From assembly GCA_012512545.1 (NCBI GenBank), contig JAAZDZ010000168.1, positions 1-5,156 of the forward strand: a DNA stretch of 5,156 bases. The letters are read 5' to 3'. Position 1 is the first letter of the stretch. Each line of letters opens with the position of its first letter. This DNA is from Alcaligenaceae bacterium. GTDB lineage: Bacteria; Pseudomonadota; Gammaproteobacteria; Burkholderiales; Burkholderiaceae_B. The translations under genes were made by a program, and so were the position numbers. Of the stretch, positions 1 to 5,156 are shown in pieces. The notes beneath the pieces are model-generated. The model was not told where the DNA came from, made no database searches, and was given only the letters and a program-made list of their open reading frames with translations.

Positions 1-98
1 CTCCAATTCTAGCCGCGAACTTTCGTTTTGTATGGCTTGCCGGGCAAAGCGCGAACCACAGCGATGGCGCGCCATGGCCGCCGCAAAGGCAACCGCCT
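1..98. other. Left-edge stretch without a supported gene
   Basis: No gene can be supported here. On the minus strand an ATG at 75-73 opens a frame of 25 codons (beginning MARHRCGSRF) that runs off the window edge. It has no convincing ribosome binding site and no family resemblance, and an open run this short is expected by chance in GC-rich DNA. A perfect 12-bp palindrome, ATGGCGCGCCAT, lies at 64-75. No hairpin followed by a T run is visible downstream of the minus-strand gene that ends at 99, so its transcript may continue leftwards. Confidence 0.3.
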
Positions 99-1076
99 CT
101 AAAGCGCCTGGCCCGGGTGCGGGAAAACGCCGTTCGGGTCGAACAGGTTTTTCATGGCGGCATCAATGTCCTGAGCGGCGCGGGCGGCGTTGACGGCTTC
201 GCACGGCCCAGAACCGCCCTGAGCGGGGCCGTTGCCGGAACCTGCGTCGCCTTCCGCGCCGACGCCCGGCAATTCCAGGGGCAATTGCTGCCCCGCCGCC
301 GCGTCGGCCAGTTGCTCGTCCAGCACCACCCATTCCACCCAGGCGAGGTCGCCGCCATGGCCCAACAACAGGTGCGACAGATTAAGCGTATTGCCTGCGG
401 CTGGCTGCAGGGCGTCCAGCCGGTAGCGCGAAGGCCAGGCCCGCCATTCCGCGCATAGACGGGCGTCATCTCCCATCGACAGGCTGAATAGAGAAGGAAT
501 GAGCTGTTGCAGGCGGAGGCTGTCGAGCGCCTTGCGGTTATCGGTGCCGAATTCCCCCAGGCCGACAGAGGTTCCATCGCCCAGCAAGGCGGTCGCGTGC
601 ACGAGGCCGGAAGCCGCAGTGTGGCCTGTGGGCCAATTGCAGGATGCACGGTCTGCCAGCCAGGCCGCCACCGTCAGATGGGCGGGAAGACCCGCAAAGC
701 AGGTAAAGCCCACGGCTTCGAGTTCGCCCAGCAGGCAGCCAGGCTGCACAAACCAGCGGCTGCCGCCGGGTTCCAGGCGCTGATGCGCAGAAATTTCGCG
801 ACCTGGCCGTAGCCAGAGCACTGGCCCATCGTGCAGCGCTGGAGTGGGCACGTCGTCCAGAGCCATGCATACGCCATATTCAGCACACAGCACGCGCGCA
901 TGATGGGCGTCGGCAGGCTGCCGGACGGTCAGGCGCGCAGCCTGCCTGCCAGGCTCGTCAGCCAGCACTGCAAGCGTTCCCGCCACTAAGCGGCGCAGGC
1001 GGTTGCAGAAAGCCTCCCAGGGGGTGACGGGTGGACGCCGCCCCTTCAAGAACGCGCGACGGCTTTCCGATTGCAT
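99..1076 (-). CDS. GlcE-like FAD-linked oxidase family protein (degenerate PCMH-type FAD-binding domain)
   Basis: A 325-residue protein resembling the FAD-binding (PCMH/type 4) subunit of glycolate oxidase-like enzymes. Visible family-like parts are a strand-turn region with PGCLLGELEAVGF (about 112-124), a central part with NWPTGHTAASGLV and ALLGDGTSVGLGEFGTDNR (about 147-181), and a C-terminal IDAAMKNLFDPNGVFPHPG (about 304-322). The last matches the 'lk..fDP.gvfNPG' ending of FAD-linked oxidases. GlcE is about 350 residues, so length fits. The glycine-rich FAD-binding core is poorly conserved, so FAD binding is uncertain. Residues about 271-291 are a low-complexity Gly/Ala/Ser linker just before the C-terminal motif. 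The N-terminus carries SRRAFLK (5-11), which fits the twin-arginine consensus, but no hydrophobic core follows directly. The ATG at 1076 is supported by AGGAG eight bases upstream. No GlcD- or GlcF-like partner is in the window. Substrate is unknown; the family call is moderately secure. Confidence 0.62.
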   Translation of the reverse strand: MQSESRRAFLKGRRPPVTPWEAFCNRLRRLVAGTLAVLADEPGRQAARLTVRQPADAHHARVLCAEYGVCMALDDVPTPALHDGPVLWLRPGREISAHQRLEPGGSRWFVQPGCLLGELEAVGFTCFAGLPAHLTVAAWLADRASCNWPTGHTAASGLVHATALLGDGTSVGLGEFGTDNRKALDSLRLQQLIPSLFSLSMGDDARLCAEWRAWPSRYRLDALQPAAGNTLNLSHLLLGHGGDLAWVEWVVLDEQLADAAAGQQLPLELPGVGAEGDAGSGNGPAQGGSGPCEAVNAARAAQDIDAAMKNLFDPNGVFPHPGQAL

Positions 1077-1194
1077 GCCTATTTCTCCTGATGAACCTCA
1101 AAAAACCAGGGCGCCGCGCCATACGGCCTGCTGCAGCACCGCCCGGCTACAATTCCCACTACTTCCGATCTACCCCATCCGTATTACGCAAGCC
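1077..1194. promoter_or_regulatory. Divergent intergenic region with a candidate -10 box for the aminotransferase gene
   Basis: 118 bp separate two divergent start codons, so promoters for both genes should lie here. On the plus strand TACAAT at 1148-1153 (context GGCTACAATTCC) is a good sigma-70 -10 candidate and would give an untranslated leader of roughly 35 bases. The hexamer at the expected -35 distance (around 1125-1130) matches poorly. A weaker TATTAC at 1182-1187 would place transcription start almost at the ATG. I could not identify a convincing promoter for the minus-strand gene or an operator repeat. Confidence 0.4.
1085..1089 (-). promoter_or_regulatory. Ribosome binding site of the GlcE-like gene
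   Basis: The minus strand reads AGGAG followed by eight bases and ATG at 1076-1074. This good Shine-Dalgarno match fixes the start of the minus-strand gene. Confidence 0.7.
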
Positions 1195-2361
1195 ATGTCA
1201 TCTCTAGCACAGCGCACCGAACAGGTCATGCCCTTCTATGCCGTTGAAATGTTCAAACAGGCGGCCGCTCTGAGCGCGCAAGGGCGCGACATTATCAGCC
1301 TGGGCATCGGCGAACCTGATTTTACGGCGCCGCCGCAGGTTGTCGAAACCCTTAACCGCGCCGCCGAGGCCGGTCTGAGCGGCTATACCTCGCCCGCCGG
1401 CCTGCCGGTGCTGCGCGAAACCATCGCCCATCACTACAGCGACCGCTACGGGGCCAGCGTTGACCCTTCACGCATCATCGTCACAGCCGGCGCTTCCGGC
1501 GCCCTGCTGCTGGCCGCCATGGCGCTGATCAACCCGGGCGACGAAGTCCTGCTGCCCGACCCGTCCTACCCCGCCAACCAGAATTTCATTATTTCCGCTG
1601 GCGGCGTGCCCCGGCTGATTCCCACTCATGCCGGGCAGCGCTTCCACCTTTCGGCCGAAGATGTGCGGCGCCACTGGAGCCCGCAAACCCGGGGCGTGCT
1701 GATTGCGTCTCCCAGCAACCCCACCGGCACCAGCATGGAACGCGAAGCCCTGCGCGAACTGGTGGCTGAAGTGCGCGCCCGGGGCGGTTTCATCATCATG
1801 GATGAAATCTATATTGGTCTCTACTATGAAGATACCCCGACCAGCGCGCTGACACTGGATGACGATATTGTCATCATCAACAGCTTTTCCAAATACTTCC
1901 ACATGACGGGCTGGCGGCTGGGCTGGATGATTGCCCCCACCTGGATGTTGCCTGCCCTCGATAAACTGGCTTCCAACCTGTGCATCTGCGCCCCCAGCCT
2001 GGCGCAGCACGCCGCCATCAGTTGTTTTGAACCGGAAGTCCTGGCTATTTTCGAGAAGCGCCGCCTGTCATTCAAGCAGCGTCGCGATTACCTGCTGCCC
2101 GAACTGGAGCGCCTGGGCCTGCGCGTGCCGGTCAAGCCCGACGGCGCCTTCTACATTTACCTGGACATCAGCCGCTACAGCCAGAACAGCGACGACTTCG
2201 CCCAGCAGCTGCTGCATGGCCCGGGCATCGCCACGGTTCCCGGACGCGACTTCGGCCCGGCCCATGCTGCCACCAGCCTCAGGCTGTCATACGCGACCCG
2301 GCTGGATCGCCTGCAGGAGGCGGTGGCCCGGCTTGACGCCTGGCTGCCCCAGCAGGCATAG
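1195..2361 (+). CDS. Pyridoxal phosphate-dependent class I/II aminotransferase
   Basis: A 388-residue fold type I aminotransferase, a cytosolic enzyme that moves an amino group between an amino acid and a 2-oxo acid. Motifs in order: SLGIGEPDF (35-43); TAGASGAL (97-104), the phosphate-cup region; ASPSNPTG (171-178) with cofactor-contacting Asn175; MDEIY (202-206) with Asp203, expected to pair with the pyridine nitrogen, and Tyr206; NSFSKYFHMTGWRLGW (229-244), where Lys233 forms the Schiff base with PLP and Arg241 binds its phosphate; and SLRLSY (361-366) with Arg363, expected to bind the substrate carboxylate. All key residues are present and length is normal, so the enzyme should be active. 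The frame is open from 1003 and has an in-frame ATG at 1075, but those would add extensions unlike the family and lie upstream of the likely promoter. ATG 1195 (MSSLAQRTEQV) is therefore chosen even though no Shine-Dalgarno sequence precedes it. Substrate cannot be told from sequence (aspartate, alanine or aromatic type). It converges on the gene ending at 2370. Confidence 0.93.
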   Translation: MSSLAQRTEQVMPFYAVEMFKQAAALSAQGRDIISLGIGEPDFTAPPQVVETLNRAAEAGLSGYTSPAGLPVLRETIAHHYSDRYGASVDPSRIIVTAGASGALLLAAMALINPGDEVLLPDPSYPANQNFIISAGGVPRLIPTHAGQRFHLSAEDVRRHWSPQTRGVLIASPSNPTGTSMEREALRELVAEVRARGGFIIMDEIYIGLYYEDTPTSALTLDDDIVIINSFSKYFHMTGWRLGWMIAPTWMLPALDKLASNLCICAPSLAQHAAISCFEPEVLAIFEKRRLSFKQRRDYLLPELERLGLRVPVKPDGAFYIYLDISRYSQNSDDFAQQLLHGPGIATVPGRDFGPAHAATSLRLSYATRLDRLQEAVARLDAWLPQQA

Positions 2362-2369
2362 GCTGCGGC

Positions 2370-3347
2370 TCAGCGCCCCACCGGAATCCCTGACGCCAGG
2401 GCGATGCGACGGCGCTCAGCCAGTACCTTGGCGCCATAACCGCCATCGCTGGGGCCTGTCGCGCCAACGTAACAGGCCAGCCCGCGCTCGATGGAGCCGC
2501 GCCGGTCGATACAGTCGCGCAATATGCGCGAACCCACCCGCATATTGGCAATAGGATGCAGGGCAGCGATTGTGCCATCGGAAAATTCCGTGAATTTTTC
2601 CTTGTGGACGCGGGTCATGACCTGCATCAACCCCTGTGCTCCCACATGGCTTTCAGCATAGGGGTTGTAACGCGACTCGATGGCGATGACGGCGAGAATC
2701 AGCTGCGGGTCGAGATCCATTTCCCGAGCGACGACAAAGGCGGTGTTAATGAGGGCGCCCGCCACGCTGGAGGCAATGCGATATTTGCGGGCCAGGTAGC
2801 TGCGCAAGGCGGTTTCCTGTGCGGCGGTAATGCCTTCCACGCTGCCTTCTTCCGCCGAAGCTCTGAGCAGACGCACAAAATTGATGCCTTCAGGGCTGGT
2901 CGGTGGCGCAGCCGCTTCAGCACCATCCTGTTCAGGCGGCGCTGACACCGTACCTGCAAGATGTTCCAGGAGATCGCGATTTTCGTCGTCGATGGCCAGC
3001 ATCGCGTACAGCACGTCATCGACGCTTGCGGGGCGCAGCGCTGCCAGCAGAGATTGATGAACCTGGCTGACCTGTTCGCGCAGCGGCGCGATGCTGAACA
3101 CCATGATAAGCGTCACCAGCACGGCGATTCCCGGGTAAGCCGCGCCCACATTCAGCCATTCGGCAATGCGGCTGCCCAGGGCGGAAATCGAGTGCGCCAG
3201 CGGCCCGGGCTGAGGCCGGACCTCGCCAGAGCGCCGGCTGGCGTGGACGCGCCAGTTTTCCAGCACCGCTGTCGCGCCTGGCGATGATTCAGCCGACGTG
3301 CGCCCCGCAGAGCGCTGGTTCCGCCTGGAATTGTGGTCCGCAGCCAT
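2370..3347 (-). CDS. Membrane-anchored lytic transglycosylase (SLT domain)
   Basis: A 325-residue protein predicted to cleave the MurNAc-GlcNAc bond of peptidoglycan with formation of a 1,6-anhydro end. The basic, Ser/Arg/Pro-rich N-terminus (1-60) is probably cytoplasmic. One hydrophobic segment at about 70-87 (YPGIAVLVTLIMVFSIAP) would anchor it in the inner membrane with the rest in the periplasm. A helical stretch (about 88-131) and an Ala/Pro-rich linker (about 135-153) follow. The SLT domain covers about 195-325: LILAVIAIESRYNPYAES (216-233) holds the catalytic Glu224, GAQGLMQVM (236-244) is the classic following motif, and ACYVGATGPSDGGYGAKVL (291-309) replaces the usual AYNAG motif. 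This C-terminal variant is, as I recall, typical of a Burkholderiales subgroup. The start is supported by AGGGAG five bases before the ATG. It is divergent from ubiD and convergent with the aminotransferase gene. The family is secure; the cellular role (turnover or assembly of a wall-spanning machine) is not known. Confidence 0.9.
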   Translation of the reverse strand: MAADHNSRRNQRSAGRTSAESSPGATAVLENWRVHASRRSGEVRPQPGPLAHSISALGSRIAEWLNVGAAYPGIAVLVTLIMVFSIAPLREQVSQVHQSLLAALRPASVDDVLYAMLAIDDENRDLLEHLAGTVSAPPEQDGAEAAAPPTSPEGINFVRLLRASAEEGSVEGITAAQETALRSYLARKYRIASSVAGALINTAFVVAREMDLDPQLILAVIAIESRYNPYAESHVGAQGLMQVMTRVHKEKFTEFSDGTIAALHPIANMRVGSRILRDCIDRRGSIERGLACYVGATGPSDGGYGAKVLAERRRIALASGIPVGR

Positions 3348-3424
3348 GGGTTCTCCCTGAAATCAAACCTCTGGAATGTTAACCTTGCCACTCCCAGAGA
3401 CTGTAACCGGAATTGCCGTCAGCC
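3348..3424. promoter_or_regulatory. Divergent intergenic region between the transglycosylase gene and ubiD
   Basis: 77 bp must carry signals for both flanking genes. TTGCCA at 3385-3390 is a fair -35 candidate for ubiD, but I see no good -10 at 16-18 bases downstream. Six-base inverted arms CTCTGG (3369-3374) and CCAGAG (3394-3399) flank 19 bases, which could be a weak operator or chance. On the minus strand TAACAT, within the GTTAACATT stretch, is a weak -10 candidate without a matching -35. Confidence 0.35.
3353..3358 (-). promoter_or_regulatory. Ribosome binding site of the lytic transglycosylase gene
   Basis: The minus strand reads AGGGAG, then AACCC, then ATG at 3347-3345. Strength and spacing are good and this decides the start. 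Confidence 0.7.
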
Positions 3425-4969
3425 GTGAAATACCGTGACCTTAGAGACTTCATTCAGCAGCTCGAAAAAGCGGGCCAGCTGAAACGCATCAGTCAGCCCG
3501 TCTCGACCCGGCTCGAAATGACTGAAATCAGTGATCGCGTACTGCGCAAAGCCGGGCCTGCCCTATTGTTCGAGCAGCCGACACACAACGGCCAGCCTGC
3601 CGGAATGCCGGTGCTGACCAATCTGTTCGGCACGCCGGAGCGGGTCGCCTGGGGCATGGGTGCGTCCGACGTTTCGGCGTTGCGTGGCATCGGCGAACTG
3701 CTGGCCAGCCTGCGCGAACCCGAAGCGCCGCGCAATCTGCGCGAAGCCATCGGCACAGTCGGCACCCTGAAATCAGCCTTGTGGGACATGAGCCCCAAGC
3801 GCGTGCGCAGCGCCGCCTGCCATGAAATCGTGCTGGAAGGCGATGATGTCGATCTTTCCCGTATTCCGCTGCAACATTGCTGGCCTGAAGATATCGCACC
3901 GCTGCTGACCTGGGGGCTGGTCATCACCCGCGGCCCGCGTGCGCGCCGCCAGAACCTGGGCATTTACCGCCAGCAGCAGCTGGGCCGCAACAAACTCATC
4001 ATGCGCTGGCTGTCGCACCGTGGCGGCGCCCTGGATTTCCGCGACCACTGCCTGGCCAACCCTGGCTAGCCGTTTCCCATTGCCGTCGCGCTGGGCACCG
4101 ACCCGGCCACCATTCTGGCCGCTGTGACACCAGTACCCGACAGTCTTTCCGAATATCAATTCGCCGGTCTGCTGCGCGGCTCGCGCACCGAAGTGGCCAA
4201 TGCCCTGGGCAGCGACCTTTCCGTACCTGCGTATGCAGAAATCGTGCTCGAAGGGCATATTCTGCCCGCCAGCGACCCGCGCGCCCTGCCGCCCCATGTG
4301 CCCGACGGCGCCCCACAGCCGCCCCGCAGCGATTACGAGCTGGCGCTGGAAGGGCCGTATGGTGACCACACCGGCTACTACAACGAGCAGGACTGGTTTC
4401 CCGTCTTCACCGTCGATCGCATCACCATGCGCCGCAACGCCATCTATCACAGCACCTACACCGGCAAGCCGCCCGACGAGCCTGCCGTGCTGGGCGTCGC
4501 CCTGAACGAAGTCTTTGTGCCCCTGCTGCAGCGCCAGCTGCCGGAAATCACCGACTTCTATCTGCCGCCTGAGGGCTGCAGCTATCGCCTGGCGGTCGTG
4601 TCCATGCGCAAGCAATACCCGGGGCATGCCAAACGCGTGCTGTTTGGCATCTGGAGCATTTTGCGCCAGTTCATGTATACGAAGTTCATCATTGTGGTGG
4701 ATGACGACGTCAACATCCGCGACTGGAAGGAAGTGGTGTGGGCCATGACGACGCGCATGGACCCGGTGCGTGACACGGTCATGGTGGAAAACACGCCTAT
4801 CGACTATCTGGACTTCGCTTCGCCGGTATCGGGCCTGGGCGGCAAAATGGGCATGGACGCCACCAACAAATGGCCGGGTGAAACCGACCGCGAGTGGGGC
4901 CGCACCATCGTCATGGACGACGCTGTGCGCAGCCGGGTGGACGCCATGTGGGATTCGCTGGGCCTTTGA
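3425..4969 (+). pseudogene. ubiD: ubiD, 4-hydroxy-3-polyprenylbenzoate decarboxylase, interrupted by one in-frame amber codon
   Basis: UbiD removes the carboxyl group of 4-hydroxy-3-polyprenylbenzoate in ubiquinone synthesis, using Mn and the prenylated FMN made by UbiX. The frame from GTG 3425 to TGA 4967-4969 has 514 sense-or-amber codons and matches E. coli UbiD (497 residues) end to end. By correspondence with E. coli (from memory), Asn177 (RQNLGIYRQ) is the metal-binding Asn175; 180-182 and 194-200 (RWLSHRG) bind prFMN; Glu243 (LSEY) is metal-binding Glu241; Asp314 (YGDHTG) is the acid Asp290. Codon 215 is TAG (4067-4069), between NPG and PFPIAVALG, where E. coli has Glu. Translation stopping there gives 214 residues without Glu243 or Asp314, which should be inactive. 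No other stop, frameshift or decay is seen, so the lesion is very recent, is suppressed, or is a sequencing error. The start is GTG 3425 (MKYRDLRDF, matching the E. coli N-terminus); TTG 3413 is an alternative. About 22 extra residues occur between Glu243 and Asp314. Confidence 0.9.
4067..4069 (+). other. ubiD: In-frame amber stop (TAG) inside ubiD
   Basis: The codon reads TAG within CCTGGCTAGCCGTTTCCC and is in frame with family-conserved sequence on both sides (…CLANPG before, PFPIAVALG after). One C-to-T change from CAG (Gln), or one transversion from GAG (Glu) or AAG (Lys), would explain it. A GTG at 4124 in the same frame could in principle restart translation, but no Shine-Dalgarno sequence precedes it, and the product would lack the N-terminal prFMN-binding half. 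Confidence 0.9.
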
Positions 4970-4977
4970 AACAAGGC

Positions 4978-5018
4978 AAAAAACGGCCGCCATGCGTATT
5001 TGTAAGCAATGGCGGCCG
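4978..5018 (-). terminator. Intrinsic terminator for the minus-strand gene at the right edge
   Basis: Arms CGGCCGCCAT (4984-4993) and ATGGCGGCCG (5009-5018) form a perfect 10-bp GC-rich stem. A further GC/GC pairing is possible past a bulged A. The loop is about 10-15 bases. Read on the minus strand the hairpin is followed at once by six T (4983-4978), the classic rho-independent layout, and it starts 20 bases after the stop codon at 5039. On the plus strand the hairpin lies 14 bases after the ubiD stop, but AATGGGCAAAAA follows it, with no T run, so it should be a poor terminator for ubiD. Confidence 0.85.
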
Positions 5019-5038
5019 AATGGGCAAAAACCAGCCTT

Positions 5039-5156
5039 CTATTTTTTGAGGGTGCGCGACATCTGCCAGGCCAGGGCGGCAGCCGCTGCCAGCTTCCACC
5101 AGCGCGCCTTGCGGCGGGCTGCCCCGGAAAACAGGGTCGAGCCCAGCGACAGCACC
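5039..5156 (-). CDS. C-terminal end of an unidentified small-type protein (partial)
   Basis: The minus strand is open from the window edge to a TAG at 5041-5039, giving 38 residues. They read VLSLGSTLFSGAARRKARWW, then KLAAAAALAWQMSRTLKK. The pattern is a basic/aromatic patch (ARRKARWWK), a short Ala-rich hydrophobic stretch (LAAAAALAW) and a basic tail (RTLKK), as in small membrane-associated proteins. The intrinsic terminator 20 bases downstream strongly supports a real gene ending here. It loosely resembles the small third gene seen with DUF883 (YqjD-type) and YqjE-type genes in Burkholderiales, but this is a weak impression from memory. The start and total length lie outside the window. 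Confidence 0.65.
   Translation of the reverse strand, partial: VLSLGSTLFSGAARRKARWWKLAAAAALAWQMSRTLKK

Noticed and set aside
35..50. Imperfect hairpin GCTTGCCGGGCAAAGC
   Set aside because: The loop would be too small, a bulge is needed, and no T run follows on either strand, so it is not a terminator.
64..75. Perfect palindrome ATGGCGCGCCAT
   Set aside because: Twelve bases of GC-rich palindrome is common by chance here; there is no T run or repeated copy to suggest a function.
117..812. Plus-strand open frames opposite the GlcE-like gene
   Set aside because: They have no ribosome binding sites or family features, and the minus strand has a coherent protein with a good ribosome binding site.
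1003..1194. N-terminal extension of the aminotransferase frame (ATG 1003 or ATG 1075)
   Set aside because: It would overlap the start of the divergent gene, add up to 64 residues unlike the family, and begin upstream of the best promoter candidate. The family N-terminus fits ATG 1195.
1468..2010. Minus-strand open frame opposite the aminotransferase gene
   Set aside because: Gly/Gln/His-rich shadow of a coding region with complete aminotransferase motifs.
3413..3415. TTG as the start of ubiD
   Set aside because: It would add four residues before the family-like MKYRDLRDF and has GGA only one base upstream, too close for a ribosome binding site. GTG 3425 aligns better, although neither has a strong site.
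4067..4069. Amber codon as pyrrolysine or programmed recoding
   Set aside because: No pyl gene or recoding structure is visible, and UbiD has no known recoded residue at this position. A mutation or a sequence error is simpler.
3773..4993. Long minus-strand open frame of 406 codons opposite ubiD
   Set aside because: It lies almost entirely opposite a strongly conserved UbiD sequence, is His/Gln/Arg-rich as expected for a GC-rich antisense shadow, and matches no family.

Overview
The window is GC-rich, densely coded chromosomal DNA. The UbiD-family and lytic transglycosylase sequences look betaproteobacterial, most like Burkholderiales/Alcaligenaceae (Bordetella and Achromobacter relatives). 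That placement rests on recalled family resemblance, not on a search. I see no tRNA, rRNA, CRISPR array, insertion sequence or phage gene.

Layout from left to right: positions 1-98 hold no gene I can support. A minus-strand gene (99-1076) encodes a GlcE-like FAD-linked oxidase relative. A 118-bp divergent intergenic region follows, then a plus-strand PLP-dependent class I aminotransferase (1195-2361). This converges, with an 8-bp gap, on a minus-strand membrane-anchored lytic transglycosylase (2370-3347). A 77-bp divergent region leads into plus-strand ubiD (3425-4969), the prenylated-FMN-dependent 4-hydroxy-3-polyprenylbenzoate decarboxylase of ubiquinone synthesis. A strong hairpin (4984-5018) is followed by a T run only on the minus strand, so it ends a minus-strand gene entering from the right. 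The last 38 residues of that gene are visible at 5039-5156.

The genes alternate in orientation (-, +, -, +, -), so they are probably separate transcription units and not one pathway. They cover redox or organic-acid metabolism, amino-acid transamination, peptidoglycan remodelling and ubiquinone synthesis.

The most notable observation is in ubiD. An in-frame amber codon (TAG, 4067-4069) interrupts an otherwise intact, well-conserved frame in a universally readable part of the family. It separates the Mn/prFMN-binding half from the half carrying the catalytic acid. Either the gene is very recently broken, or the codon is read through, or it is a sequence error. I did not find evidence of a novel multi-gene system; the window otherwise looks like ordinary housekeeping chromosome.
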